The notes: a model not told the origin generated them from the sequence alone. 64,000 nt of DNA from Kocuria sp. TGY1127_2 (GCF_013394385.1 NZ_AP022834.1:1674001-1738000); one strand, 5' to 3'. Counted from the stretch's first letter, positions 45,618 through 54,892 are shown. Translations and numbers: made by a program.

Positions 45618-46886
45618 ATGACTCAATCCAGCAGGATGATCAGCTTTGTCATCCTCGCCATGACGGGAGGTGTCATCTTCCAAGTCGCTTACCTACGGTT
45701 TCTGTTCCTCGAGGATGGTGCCAAGGCCTTCGAACTCACTCTTCAGCAATACGGATCCGTGACCTCTGTTTTCGGGACTGTAGCGGTCGTTATGTACTTC
45801 GTCGGTGGCTGGTTTGCTGACAAATTCTCGCCCAAGATGCTTATTGTCGTGGCCCTGCTGGGAACCGGCGTCCTGGACCTCTACGCCTCGACTGCACCCG
45901 GCTACTGGCCTGTACTAGTGGTTCATATCCTGTTCGCAGTACTCGGGACAGGCTTGTACTGGCCCGCCTTGGTCAAATCCGTGAGTCTTCTGGGCTCAGA
46001 GGACCAACAAGGTCGACTCTTTGGTTTTCTCGAGGGCATCCGTGGCCTGACCACCACAGTCATCGGGCTGATCGGATCCGCGATCGTCGCCAAAGCCGTC
46101 GTTGCCAGCGCGGGAGTAGTTACTCTGATTCGCATATACGGGTTACTGTGCCTAGTGCTCGCGGTATGCGTTTACCTGGTTGTCCACCAGGGCAAGGACC
46201 AACTTGATAAGGCGGAACGCCAAGCGGTCACGCTGCGACAACTACTCGCCGCGGCCACGAACAAATACACCTGGCTCATCGGTGGAACCGTCATGATGAT
46301 GTATTGCTTCTACACCCTCATGGGCTACCTGACTCCACTGTTGCAAGACGGGTTCGGTGTTGCGACGGGTCTCATCGGAGTGATCGGTGTCCTTCGCACA
46401 TACGTCTTCCAATTTGTAGCCGGTCCGATCGGTGGAGTCCTCGTGGATAAAGTGTTCCGGTCCACTCCACGATTCTTGCTACTGACCTTTGTAGTTGTCG
46501 GTCTAACCGCCATCGGATACATGGTCTTGCCGCAGCACAACAGTCTGGTATGGGTCGCGGTGGCTCTGATGATCGTCATGAGCTTGGCCGTATTCGCTGC
46601 TCGTGGTGTCTACTGGGCGTCGATCGGTGAGCTCGGCGTATCCGTCGAGCAACGCGGTGGCGTCATTGGCCTTGCCTCCGGACTCGCGTACCTGCCCGAT
46701 GCTTTCTTACCAGCTTTGGCCTCATGGTGGATCGGCGATGCATCCAACCATGTCCCTAGTCACGGCGGTTTCACCGCAATGTTCCTCGTACTCGTCGTTG
46801 CCGCAGCCGTAGGCATAGTGCTGTGCGTGCTCACATTGCGGATATATCACCGCGAGCTCACCTCCGGCATCTCAGCGCCCGCGTAA
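45618..46886 (+). CDS. MFS transporter, YihN/YqcE-like
   Basis: Twelve-helix major facilitator, 422 aa, with the start MTQSSRMISFVILAMTGG behind AAAGGAG. Character is that of E. coli YqcE/YihN, uncharacterised transporters found with ygc and yih catabolic genes. Substrate is probably the sugar, polyol or sugar acid degraded by the following dehydrogenases and kinase. Expression is likely gated by the leader terminator just upstream. Confidence 0.82.
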   Translation: MTQSSRMISFVILAMTGGVIFQVAYLRFLFLEDGAKAFELTLQQYGSVTSVFGTVAVVMYFVGGWFADKFSPKMLIVVALLGTGVLDLYASTAPGYWPVLVVHILFAVLGTGLYWPALVKSVSLLGSEDQQGRLFGFLEGIRGLTTTVIGLIGSAIVAKAVVASAGVVTLIRIYGLLCLVLAVCVYLVVHQGKDQLDKAERQAVTLRQLLAAATNKYTWLIGGTVMMMYCFYTLMGYLTPLLQDGFGVATGLIGVIGVLRTYVFQFVAGPIGGVLVDKVFRSTPRFLLLTFVVVGLTAIGYMVLPQHNSLVWVAVALMIVMSLAVFAARGVYWASIGELGVSVEQRGGVIGLASGLAYLPDAFLPALASWWIGDASNHVPSHGGFTAMFLVLVVAAAVGIVLCVLTLRIYHRELTSGISAPA

Positions 46887-46991
46887 ACAGTGCCCCGGAC
46901 TAGCTGGGTAAACCATCTCCTGACGAATATCGTGCGCTGTGAAATCTCGAATACTTACAAACCCGACCCCTACGATCCAAAGGACCTCACC

Positions 46992-47768
46992 ATGGAAATA
47001 ACTGATTTTTCCCTCGATCACTTTTCTCTTCAGGGAAAGGTCGCTCTCGTGACCGGAGGCAACTCCGGTCTGGGACAAGCTTTCTCCCTCGCACTGGCCA
47101 AAGCAGGAGCAGACATTTTCGTACCGAGCATCGTCGATGACGATGGCACGACCCGACACCTCATCGAGGAAACCGGGCAAAAATATGAATTTTTCGAAAT
47201 CGACATAACATCCGATAAAGCACCAGAGCAGGTAATCTCTACCGCGATCGACCGTCTGGGCGGTCTGGATATCATCGTTAATTCAGCTGGAATCTCCAAG
47301 TTGGCAAACGTCGAGAACTTTGATCGCTCACAATGGGATCCGATGCTTGATCTCAACCTGACGGCCCCCTTTGCCCTTTCCCACGCGGCCATCGAACATT
47401 TCACTGCACAGAAATCCGGCAAGATCATCAACATCGCCTCACTGTTCGCTTTTCTCGGCGGCCAGGGGTCCCCGGCCTATGCGGCAACCAAGCACGGAAT
47501 CGTGGGGTTCACCAAGGCCTACTGTGATGAACTTGCCGGGTACGGCGTTCAAGTCAACGCGATCGCACCCGGCTACTTCGCGACCGCCATCACCACCGCG
47601 ACCCGTGCCGACCCCGAGGCCAGTCGTCGCGTTCTTGAGCACATTCCAGCAGGTCGGTGGGGCGAGGTTGCCGACCTGATGGGGACCGTCGTCTTCCTCG
47701 CGTCGCGAGCGTCCAATTACGTCAACGGCCACGTCCTGACCGTCGACGGCGGCTACCTCGTCCGCTGA
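46992..47768 (+). CDS. ygcW: SDR oxidoreductase, YgcW/KduD-like
   Basis: Short-chain dehydrogenase, 258 aa. NAD(P)-binding TGGNSGLGQAF, the NSAG motif, catalytic Ser in IASLF and YAATK (Tyr and Lys) are intact. The sequence from NYVNGH to VDGGYLVR at the C-terminus and the start FSLQGKVALVTGGNSGLGQ recall E. coli YgcW closely. Likely oxidises a hydroxyl of a polyol or sugar acid. The start at 46992 follows AAAGGACC; the longer frame from 46890 is not supported. Confidence 0.88.
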   Translation: MEITDFSLDHFSLQGKVALVTGGNSGLGQAFSLALAKAGADIFVPSIVDDDGTTRHLIEETGQKYEFFEIDITSDKAPEQVISTAIDRLGGLDIIVNSAGISKLANVENFDRSQWDPMLDLNLTAPFALSHAAIEHFTAQKSGKIINIASLFAFLGGQGSPAYAATKHGIVGFTKAYCDELAGYGVQVNAIAPGYFATAITTATRADPEASRRVLEHIPAGRWGEVADLMGTVVFLASRASNYVNGHVLTVDGGYLVR

Positions 47769-47820
47769 CTGTTCCGGCCTAACACATCTATTCCCCACAC
47801 CAAGAAAGGTCCACTAGATC

Positions 47821-49368
47821 ATGATCGACTCACGCTCTCCCCTCAACCGCCAGGAAATTCTTGCCGAACTAGGAAATCGTCTCCCGTCCGAACGCATTGA
47901 AACGAACGAAACCGCTCTCAAAGAAGCCAGCGTTGACCGGTTCAAGAAGTACCAATCTGTACACGAGATCTTCAATGCTCCGCTGCCGGTTGCCATCGCT
48001 TATGCGACCTCCACCGAGGACGTCGTCGCCATTCTTGAGCTGGCGGACAGGTACCTGATTAATGTCGTACCCCGCAGTGGGCGCACTGGAACCGAAGGCG
48101 GCCTCGAAACCAGCGTTTCGAACACCATAGTCCTCGATATTTCCAGGATGAACCAGGTGCTTTCGGTGGATCCGGAAAATATGCAGGTTACGGTCGAAGC
48201 CGGTGTCCAACTCCAAACGCTTGAAGACCAACTCCGTGAGCAGGGACTGACGACAGGACATTCGCCTCAGTCCAAACCTTTGGCTCAGTACGGCGGTCTG
48301 GTCGCAACTCGAAGCATCGGCCAGTTCTCAACCCTGTACGGAGCCATTGAAGACATGGTCATGGGCCTTGAAGCCGTGTTCCCGGGTGGGCACACTGCCC
48401 GGATCAAGTCCGTTCCGCGTCGAGCCGCTGGCCCTGATATTCGCCACGTGCTGATCGGCAACGAGGGCGCGTTGGCAGTGATCACCGAAGTGACTCTCAA
48501 AGTATTCCGCTACTTTCCGGAAAACGATGAATTTCACGGAGCTCTCGTCGATGACATGAGCACCGGCGTGGCGATCCTGCGCGAAGTCATCACTAACGGC
48601 TTCCGACCATCTGTAGCCCGTTTGTACTCGCCAGAGGACGCCAACCAGCACTTCTCCCACTTCAGCGAAGGCAAATGCGTCGTCATATTCGTAGCTGAAG
48701 GCCCCAAGAGCATCGTCGAGGCAACCAGTACGGAGATTAGAAGAGTTCTGGGACAACACGTTCACCAAGACGTGGACCCAGACCTTATCGAGGAGTGGTT
48801 CCAAAACCTCAACTGGGGCCCGGACAAGATCGAAGCCGAGAAGAAGGCGATGCTTGATAATCAACGCCTTGGATACACGACGGAAGTATCAGCCAGCTGG
48901 TCCCAGGTCACTGACCTTTACGATGCGGTAATCCGTCGCATCCGAAACGAGTACCCCTATGCCAAGGATTTGACCATGCTCGGTGGTCATTCCTCGCATA
49001 GCTACCAGACTGGTACCAACATGTACTTTGTCTACGACTACCACATCGATGCATCGCCCGAAGAGGAGATCGAAAAATACCACATTCCTCTCAACGCCAT
49101 CATCGTTGAGGAAGCACTTCGCCATGGTGGATCGATCGTCCATCATCACGGCATCGGCAAATATCGTTCGCCATGGACCCAGCAAGAGCATGGAAGTGCG
49201 TACCAGATCCTGACGGCTCTCAAAAACGCGTTCGACCCAAATGGCGTCATGAATTCGGGGACCATTATTCCCGTCGAGGGCGCTATTCAGGCAGCAGCAG
49301 CGCACCCTGACCAACAACTGGACCAGTGGGCATCAGAGAACCGAGGCCGCGAGGATTCAGCTTCATGA
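47821..49368 (+). CDS. ygcU: FAD-linked oxidase, YgcU/AGPS-like
   Basis: FAD-binding oxidoreductase of the alkyldihydroxyacetonephosphate-synthase/D-lactate dehydrogenase superfamily, 515 aa. The N-terminal FAD domain shows NVVPRSGRTGTEGGLE, VDPENMQVTVEAGV and GNEGALAVITEVTLK. The C-terminal part has the histidine-rich GGSIVHHHGIGKYRSPW, typical of this branch including E. coli YgcU. It probably dehydrogenates a hydroxy acid or polyol phosphate. It overlaps the kinase gene by four bases. Confidence 0.87.
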   Translation: MIDSRSPLNRQEILAELGNRLPSERIETNETALKEASVDRFKKYQSVHEIFNAPLPVAIAYATSTEDVVAILELADRYLINVVPRSGRTGTEGGLETSVSNTIVLDISRMNQVLSVDPENMQVTVEAGVQLQTLEDQLREQGLTTGHSPQSKPLAQYGGLVATRSIGQFSTLYGAIEDMVMGLEAVFPGGHTARIKSVPRRAAGPDIRHVLIGNEGALAVITEVTLKVFRYFPENDEFHGALVDDMSTGVAILREVITNGFRPSVARLYSPEDANQHFSHFSEGKCVVIFVAEGPKSIVEATSTEIRRVLGQHVHQDVDPDLIEEWFQNLNWGPDKIEAEKKAMLDNQRLGYTTEVSASWSQVTDLYDAVIRRIRNEYPYAKDLTMLGGHSSHSYQTGTNMYFVYDYHIDASPEEEIEKYHIPLNAIIVEEALRHGGSIVHHHGIGKYRSPWTQQEHGSAYQILTALKNAFDPNGVMNSGTIIPVEGAIQAAAAHPDQQLDQWASENRGREDSAS

Positions 49369-50792
49369 CTTGCTACATAATGGGAATAGACAACGGTTCG
49401 CAGTCATCGAAAGTAACGATCTATGCCGAAGACGGCAGGCCTTGTGCGGAAGGTAGAGTGCCGCTTCCTGCGACCGATTCGCCTCGCCCGGGAACTGTTG
49501 AATACCCTGACGACGTTTTGTGGGACTCCATTGCAGAAGCCAGCCGGCGTGCCGTCGCTGGCTTTGAAGGTGACCTGCAGGAGATCAAGGGAATCGGTCT
49601 GTGCACGATTCGCTTTTGTCGCGTTGTCCTGCAGGCCAACGGATCTCTTGCCCAGCCAGTTATGAGTTGGATGGACGAACGTGTCAGCCGTCCCTACCAC
49701 CGAGAATCCAATGACGCCGCGTACGTCACCACCTCGTCGGGCTACATAACGCACCGCATGACTGGGAATTTCAAGGATACGTCGGCAAATTACCAGGGGA
49801 TGTGGCCGATCGACACCGATACCTGGGAATGGACCGGCGACGAGTCAGGCTACGAGGCGACTGGTATCCCGCGAAACATGCTTTTTGAACTGGTTCAGCC
49901 GGGTGAGGAACTCGGCCGGCTCACGGAGGCTGCGGCAACGGCGATGAGCCTTCCTTCAGGAATACCAGTCATCGCCACCGCTAACGACAAAGCGGTAGAA
50001 GCGCTGGGAGCCGGCCTCCGCGATCCATCAGATCTGGTGATTTCGACTGGTACGTATATTGCTTCGATGGCAGTCGGTACCGATAACGTCAAGAAATCGG
50101 AGTCATTTTGGACGAATTTCGCTTCGGAACCTGGGCTTTATTTATATGAAAGCAACGGCATCCGCCGTGGCATGTGGACCGTAAGCTGGATGCGCGATTT
50201 ATTGGGGCCTGATGCCGCTCATGCCGCGGTTGCTCGTGGAGAATCCGTTGAGCAGATGCTGGGACGTGAAGCCGCAGCAGTCTCGCCGGGGTCCGACGGG
50301 CTCTTGACGGTACTTGATTGGCTCGCCCCAGTGGATGAGCCTTACCGCAAGGGATCGATGCTCGGTTTCGATGCACGGCACGGCCGAGGACACATGTTCC
50401 GATCGATTCTTGAGGGCATCGCAATGACCATGAAGCAGCGGGCAGACGAAATGTCCGAAGAACTCGATAGGGGGTTCCAGCGCATTGTCCTGACTGGCGG
50501 CGGGTCTTCTTCTGATTTACTGGTCCAGATCATTGCGGACGTCTTCGGTCTACCGACTGTGCGCATGACTGGGGCGAGTGCCGCCAGCAGAGGCGCCGCG
50601 ATCTGTGCCGTGGTCGGTACTGGACTCGCAAACTCATTTGATGCCGCGACAAAACAGCTCGCAATCACCGCGGATGAAGTCCTTCCCAATCGAGACAACG
50701 CCCAGACATATCACGAGCTCGGTAGGGTGTATCGAGATATTCGTGCTGCAACGGATCCTCTGTACGGCAGAACCGCCAACCTCTTCGGATGA
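49365..50792 (+). CDS. ygcE: FGGY-family carbohydrate kinase, YgcE-like
   Basis: Sugar kinase of the FGGY (xylulokinase/glycerol kinase) family, 475 aa. Phosphate loop IMGIDNGSQSSKVTIY at the N-terminus, the segment MSWMDERVSRPY, and the C-terminal LTGGGSSSDLLVQIIADVFGLPTVRM are family features. It starts at ATG 49365, sharing ATGA with the oxidase stop. Final gene of the ygc-type unit; it would phosphorylate the keto product of the dehydrogenases. A strong terminator follows at 50936. Confidence 0.88.
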   Translation: MTCYIMGIDNGSQSSKVTIYAEDGRPCAEGRVPLPATDSPRPGTVEYPDDVLWDSIAEASRRAVAGFEGDLQEIKGIGLCTIRFCRVVLQANGSLAQPVMSWMDERVSRPYHRESNDAAYVTTSSGYITHRMTGNFKDTSANYQGMWPIDTDTWEWTGDESGYEATGIPRNMLFELVQPGEELGRLTEAAATAMSLPSGIPVIATANDKAVEALGAGLRDPSDLVISTGTYIASMAVGTDNVKKSESFWTNFASEPGLYLYESNGIRRGMWTVSWMRDLLGPDAAHAAVARGESVEQMLGREAAAVSPGSDGLLTVLDWLAPVDEPYRKGSMLGFDARHGRGHMFRSILEGIAMTMKQRADEMSEELDRGFQRIVLTGGGSSSDLLVQIIADVFGLPTVRMTGASAASRGAAICAVVGTGLANSFDAATKQLAITADEVLPNRDNAQTYHELGRVYRDIRAATDPLYGRTANLFG

Positions 50793-50935
50793 CCATGCGG
50801 AAAGAACGGCTCCACCTAGGTACATCTCAGGCGCTGCCCCAGTAGCGTCGAAGTCATTTCCACGTCTTGGCTCCAAGACTTCAGATTTCCTTCAATGCCC
50901 TGACTCCAGCTGTAGAGAATTCTCGCTCACCAGAA

Positions 50936-50971
50936 ACGGCAAGTGCCCCTGTGGGGTACTTGCCGTTTTTT
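50936..50971 (+). terminator. rho-independent terminator of the ygc-type operon
   Basis: A 14-bp stem (ACGGCAAGTGCCCC and partner, one G-U pair) with a 3-base loop and TTTTTT, 144 bases after the kinase stop. Confidence 0.92.
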
Positions 50972-50999
50972 GAGTTAAGTATTGTGGACCCCCATTGTC

Positions 51000-51155
51000 C
51001 AAGACCGGCTCGCTGAACAGCTCGGTAGGCCGTGGGTCGCGCTATCCCGAACAGCTCCGTGCTCCCAGCGGCCTTTTGCCTTCCCTCCCCCGTAGAACTG
51101 AACCACATGTATTTCCTGGCTCGGTGAGAGTTTCTGCTTCTTGCTCCGCAGCCGT
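51000..51155 (-). pseudogene. remnant of a serine recombinase C-terminal HTH
   Basis: On the minus strand, KQKLSPSQEIHVVQFY in one frame continues, after a frameshift near 51090, as AGSTELFGIARPTAYRAVQRAG. Together they make the resolvase-type DNA-binding helix-turn-helix (KLS..QE.HVV..Y...ELF.(V/I)..T.YR..QR). The catalytic domain is absent. It is a trace of a past mobile element. Confidence 0.6.
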
Positions 51156-51582
51156 ACCCACCATGTTGAACAACAATCCCCGTAGGGTCGTGCGCGTCCT
51201 AGCGCCTGCCCCAACGTTCAGTGTCAGGCCCTGGGTGGTCAGTTCGGCCGCGATTTACCTTGTTGGGGAATTGGAGATCGAAGGAGCCATGACCATCCAG
51301 GGCGGCACGGCTTCGCTGAAGACATAGGGCCGAGTCTGCGGCATAGTTACCTTTCGTACTTGCGATGAGAATGCATTTTCACTGCTCCTAAGTCTCGCTC
51401 GGCCGCGGAAGGGCACCGGCAGGAAACGGAAAAACATCCGAAGTAACCCACCGTGAAGGCTTGCCCCCCCCCTCAGGCACCGCGTCAGAGCACGCCATCC
51501 AACCAATGTGCTGAAACCCTACCCAATGACCATACGAGTCATTATGATGACTTGTATTGAAGTACGTCGACGGGGAGGCTTC
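51156..51582. other. intergenic stretch before the GntR gene
   Basis: No gene is seen between the recombinase remnant and the GntR start. It ends in the promoter region with an inverted repeat (51532-51557). A run of C (about 51467) is notable only as a possible sequencing-difficult spot. Confidence 0.5.
51532..51557. promoter_or_regulatory. candidate GntR operator upstream of the PTS operon
   Basis: ATACGAGTCAT-TATG-ATGACTTGTAT: two 11-base arms with one mismatch, 26 bases before the regulator's start. Likely the autoregulatory site controlling the GntR-PTS operon. Confidence 0.6.
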
Positions 51583-52311
51583 ATGATGGCCGCGGCAAAG
51601 AAGTATCAGCGAGTGCAACAGGCCATTCGCCGCGACTACGGCCAACTCCGCGCCGGCACTTCGCTCCCTTCCGAAGCCGAGCTGTGCCGCCAATACGAGG
51701 TCAGCCGCGTGACCATTCGTCGAGCGATAGAGGAACTCGTCGATGAATGCCTCCTGACCAGGCAACACGGCCGCGGAACCTTCGTGAGCGCGCAAGGTGC
51801 TTCACCAACTCACCCGCCCGAGGTAGTCGATTCCCAGGGTTTTTATGCGCAAATGACGGGCCAGGGCATCAAAGTCACGTCCAAGGTCCTCTTCCAAGGG
51901 ATCACCACCTCGTTGAGCGGCCTGGCCAGTTCCTTGGGTCTCTCACCCCAAGAGCCCCTCCTTCGCCTAGATCGCGTTCGCTCGGTCGAAGGCCGCATCG
52001 ACCATCTGACACGTAGCTGGATGAGCGCTCGGAAATACCGCGGCATCCTCGACCATAACTTTGCCCAGGAATCCTTCCAGGCGGTCCTTTCCGAAGAATT
52101 CGGCTTTACCCCGCGCTGGGGAAGAGCCAATGCCCAGCTCACCGACGTGACCCGGGAGGAGGCCGAACACCTTGGCATTCAGGCAGCCGATACCCGATTG
52201 CGCACCTTCATCACTTTCTACGCCGACGACGAGACGCCCGAGGTCTGCACCGAAACGATCTACGCCGACAAGCAGGCATCTCCCCAGTTCCTATTCATTA
52301 GCAGGTCTTAA
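51583..52311 (+). CDS. GntR-family regulator with UTRA domain (HutC subfamily)
   Basis: Repressor of 242 aa: N-terminal winged helix (SLPSEAELCRQYEVSRVTIRRAIEEL) followed by a UTRA effector domain with PLLRLDRVR and a C-terminal YADDETPEVCTETIY. GGGGAGG lies 5 bases before the ATG at 51583; the frame upstream is non-coding. It leads a four-gene operon with the PTS IIA, IIB and IIC genes and presumably senses the phosphorylated substrate. Confidence 0.92.
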   Translation: MMAAAKKYQRVQQAIRRDYGQLRAGTSLPSEAELCRQYEVSRVTIRRAIEELVDECLLTRQHGRGTFVSAQGASPTHPPEVVDSQGFYAQMTGQGIKVTSKVLFQGITTSLSGLASSLGLSPQEPLLRLDRVRSVEGRIDHLTRSWMSARKYRGILDHNFAQESFQAVLSEEFGFTPRWGRANAQLTDVTREEAEHLGIQAADTRLRTFITFYADDETPEVCTETIYADKQASPQFLFISRS

Positions 52312-52329
52312 CCCGGAAGGAATTATCTG

Positions 52330-52773
52330 ATGCTCAAGGAAGAACTCACCCTCGATCGGGTGCTCGTCGACGTCGTCGCCTCGTGGCAGGAGGCGATTCG
52401 CAGAGCGGGCCAGCCTCTCTTCGAGGCAGAAGCCATCCGCGAATCGTACATTGATCAGGTCATCGCGAACATTCAGGAGCCGGGCGGGACCTACATGGAC
52501 CTTGGTTTTGGCATAACCCTCGCCCACGCCAGGCCCGAAGCTGGTGCTCTCAAGACCGCGTTCTCGGTGCTCACGCTCCGTGATCCCGTCAACCTCAATG
52601 ACGACGAGGCACACCCCGTCCGCACGGTCATCTTCCTCGCCGCGGCCGATGATTCCGCACACCAGGAAGCCCTCCGCGACCTCGCGACAATCCTGCGGGA
52701 TGGGAACAAGCGCGACGGTCTGACGCACGCTAACGATCCTCACGAAATATTAAAACTCCTCACGGCCAACTAA
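52330..52773 (+). CDS. PTS EIIA component, ascorbate/fructose type (UlaC-like)
   Basis: Phosphocarrier of 147 aa of the mannitol/fructose/ascorbate EIIA family. The phosphorylated His is in FGITLAHARPEAG (about residue 64). It passes phosphate from HPr to the following IIB. AAGGAA precedes the ATG. The trio IIA-IIB-IIC matches the UlaC/UlaB/UlaA set, but the lactonase and decarboxylase genes of ascorbate breakdown are not nearby, so the sugar is unproven. Confidence 0.88.
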   Translation: MLKEELTLDRVLVDVVASWQEAIRRAGQPLFEAEAIRESYIDQVIANIQEPGGTYMDLGFGITLAHARPEAGALKTAFSVLTLRDPVNLNDDEAHPVRTVIFLAAADDSAHQEALRDLATILRDGNKRDGLTHANDPHEILKLLTAN

Positions 52774-52804
52774 CCGGCCAAACCACCTACGAAAGGACAT
52801 CACG

Positions 52805-53095
52805 ATGAAATTCATGGCAATGTGCAGCTCCGGTTTGGGCAGCTCTTTCATGGTTGAAATGAACATCCAGGCGGCACTCGACAAGATCGGGGCCAAGGAC
52901 GTCGAGGTCGATCACGCAGACCTGGGTTCGGCAGGTCCCACTGACGCCGATGTCTTCTTCGTTGGAAAGGACCTCGAGAACTCGGTTTCAGGCTTCGACG
53001 ACGTCGTCATCCTGGATTCGATCATTGATCAGGACGAACTCGACCTGAAGGTCAAGGAAACGTGCCTTCGACTTGGCATACCGCTAAGCGACTAG
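52805..53095 (+). CDS. PTS EIIB component, ascorbate type (UlaB-like)
   Basis: Small IIB of 96 aa with the phosphocysteine loop MCSSGLGSS at residues 6-14 and a Rossmann-like fold. It receives phosphate from EIIA and phosphorylates the substrate carried by the IIC. AAAGGA is upstream. Lies between the IIA and IIC genes with short spacers. Confidence 0.9.
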   Translation: MKFMAMCSSGLGSSFMVEMNIQAALDKIGAKDVEVDHADLGSAGPTDADVFFVGKDLENSVSGFDDVVILDSIIDQDELDLKVKETCLRLGIPLSD

Positions 53096-53114
53096 GCGTG
53101 AAAGGGATTCCATT

Positions 53115-54563
53115 ATGAACAGCACGCTCCATGTATTCGTCCAAATCTTCTCTGAACCATCTATCCTCGTCGCGCTGATCGCGTTGGTCGGGCTCCTTCT
53201 GCAGCGGAAACCCGGCGCAGACATCATGAAGGGCACGGTCAAGACCTTCGTCGGATTCCTGGTCCTCTCGGCCGGTGCGGCGGTCGTCGTAGCTGCTCTC
53301 GACCCCTTTGGAGACATGTTCTCCGAGGTCTTTGGGGTTCAAGGCATCGTCCCCAATAACGAGGCGATCGTCGGGCCGGTGCTGCAGGAATACGGCACCG
53401 CCGCAGCGTTGATCTTTTTCTTCGGAATGGTTGTCAACGTCATCCTGGCCCGGATAACGCGGTTCAAGTACATCTATTTGTCCGGGCACGTGGCCCTGTA
53501 CCAGTCGGCCATGATAGCGGTGATCCTGATCGTCGCGGGCTTCAGCACATGGGAGGCCATCCTGTGGGGTTCGATCGCAGAGGCCATCATCACCACCGTT
53601 TCGCCCGCGGTCGTCCAGCCCTTTATGCGGCAAGTCACCGGCAAAGATAACGTGGCACTGGGTCACACCGGTGGCTTCGGCATCGCACTTTCAGGCCTCG
53701 TTGCTCGGCTCACCAAAGGTGACCCGGAGAACTCGACCGAGAAGCTGAAGGTACCCAAGTCCCTGGGCTTCGTGCGCGACTCGACCGTCGTCGTGGCCCT
53801 GTCTATGGGGATCATATTCATCGTCGTGGCCCTGTTTGCTGGGCCCAGCTACGTTCAAGACAACATCTCGGATGGGCAGAACTACATCCTCTGGGCGGTC
53901 ATGTCGGCCGGTCAATTCGCCGCCGGCGTGTTCATCATCCTGGCCGGCGTCCGCGTGATCCTGGCCGAGATCGTTCCGGCATTCAAGGGCATCTCGGAGA
54001 AATTGGTTCCCGATGCCAAACCCGCTTTGGACGTCCCCATCACCTTCACGTTCGCGCCGAACGCGGTCATGGTGGGATTCCTGTCCTCGCTGGTCGCAGG
54101 CCTGATCGGAATGGGCGTGTTGGGCATGCTCGGCACCGCCGTGATCATCCCCGGTATCGTCGCCCACTTCATGACCGGGGGCGCCTCGGGCGTTATCGGT
54201 AATGCCGTCGGCGGACGCCGCGGTGCGGTTCTGGGCGCCTTTGCCAACGGCATCCTGATCACGCTGGTTCCTTTGCTGCTCCTACCGCTACTCGGCGACA
54301 TCGGCAATGCGAACGCGACCTTCGGCGATTCCGATTACGGCGTCATCGGCCTCTACCTCGGCTGGCTCGGCATCGGCGGCAAGGCATTCATCATCGTGGG
54401 CATCCTGGTCGCTCTGCTCGCCCTGTTCGGCACGAGTTTCGGCATCGGGCGCGCCGCAAAGAAGCGGGAAGCACGCGACCACGCGGCGGAAGGCAGCGCA
54501 ACCTCAGATTCCTCCGAAACTCGCTCCTCCAACATCGCGGACTCATCCGATTCCGCTTCCTAG
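53115..54563 (+). CDS. PTS EIIC component, ascorbate family (UlaA/SgaT-like)
   Basis: Membrane permease of 482 aa with about ten to eleven helices. Segments LLLQRKPGADIMKGTVKTFVGFLVL and MTGGASGVIGNAVGGRRGAVLGAFANGI are characteristic of SgaT/UlaA. A 35-residue Ser-rich tail ends the protein. It completes the PTS operon and is followed by a terminator. Confidence 0.93.
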   Translation: MNSTLHVFVQIFSEPSILVALIALVGLLLQRKPGADIMKGTVKTFVGFLVLSAGAAVVVAALDPFGDMFSEVFGVQGIVPNNEAIVGPVLQEYGTAAALIFFFGMVVNVILARITRFKYIYLSGHVALYQSAMIAVILIVAGFSTWEAILWGSIAEAIITTVSPAVVQPFMRQVTGKDNVALGHTGGFGIALSGLVARLTKGDPENSTEKLKVPKSLGFVRDSTVVVALSMGIIFIVVALFAGPSYVQDNISDGQNYILWAVMSAGQFAAGVFIILAGVRVILAEIVPAFKGISEKLVPDAKPALDVPITFTFAPNAVMVGFLSSLVAGLIGMGVLGMLGTAVIIPGIVAHFMTGGASGVIGNAVGGRRGAVLGAFANGILITLVPLLLLPLLGDIGNANATFGDSDYGVIGLYLGWLGIGGKAFIIVGILVALLALFGTSFGIGRAAKKREARDHAAEGSATSDSSETRSSNIADSSDSAS

Positions 54564-54598
54564 CAGCGGCTTCTAGGAGACACATCAGGCACGGACGA

Positions 54599-54642
54599 AC
54601 GACGCCGCCCGCTCCACTATTGGACTGGGCGGCGTCGTTTTC
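54599..54642 (+). terminator. rho-independent terminator of the PTS operon
   Basis: A 12-bp perfect stem (ACGACGCCGCCC) with a 16-base loop followed by TTTTC. Confidence 0.88.
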
Positions 54643-54644
54643 TC

Positions 54645-54892
54645 ATGTTTCAGGCACGTCAGCACGCTCCGGACATGCGGGCCAATGCAGGCAGAGGCGG
54701 TCGCGGTCAGGTAAGAGCTTCTGCGCTCGTCCTACTCGGCGGCCGTCTCTTCCAACGGCATGACTTCGGAGTCAACGTTTAGCTGCATCTGCAAGCGGAA
54801 CCGGACTTCCTCACTGAAAACGGCGACTCCCCCGACGGCCGCAACGGAACCGGCCAGCCACCCAAGGGTGCCTCGAGGGGCTCAACCGCGGG
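54645..54892. other. gap with a coding-like remnant on the minus strand
   Basis: No intact gene. On the minus strand about 47 codons (54735-54882) read GTLGWLAGSVAAVGGVAVF and onward to EETAAE before a stop, with sensible codon use but no start and an upstream stop. It may be the 3' end of a lost gene; family not recognised. Confidence 0.3.
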
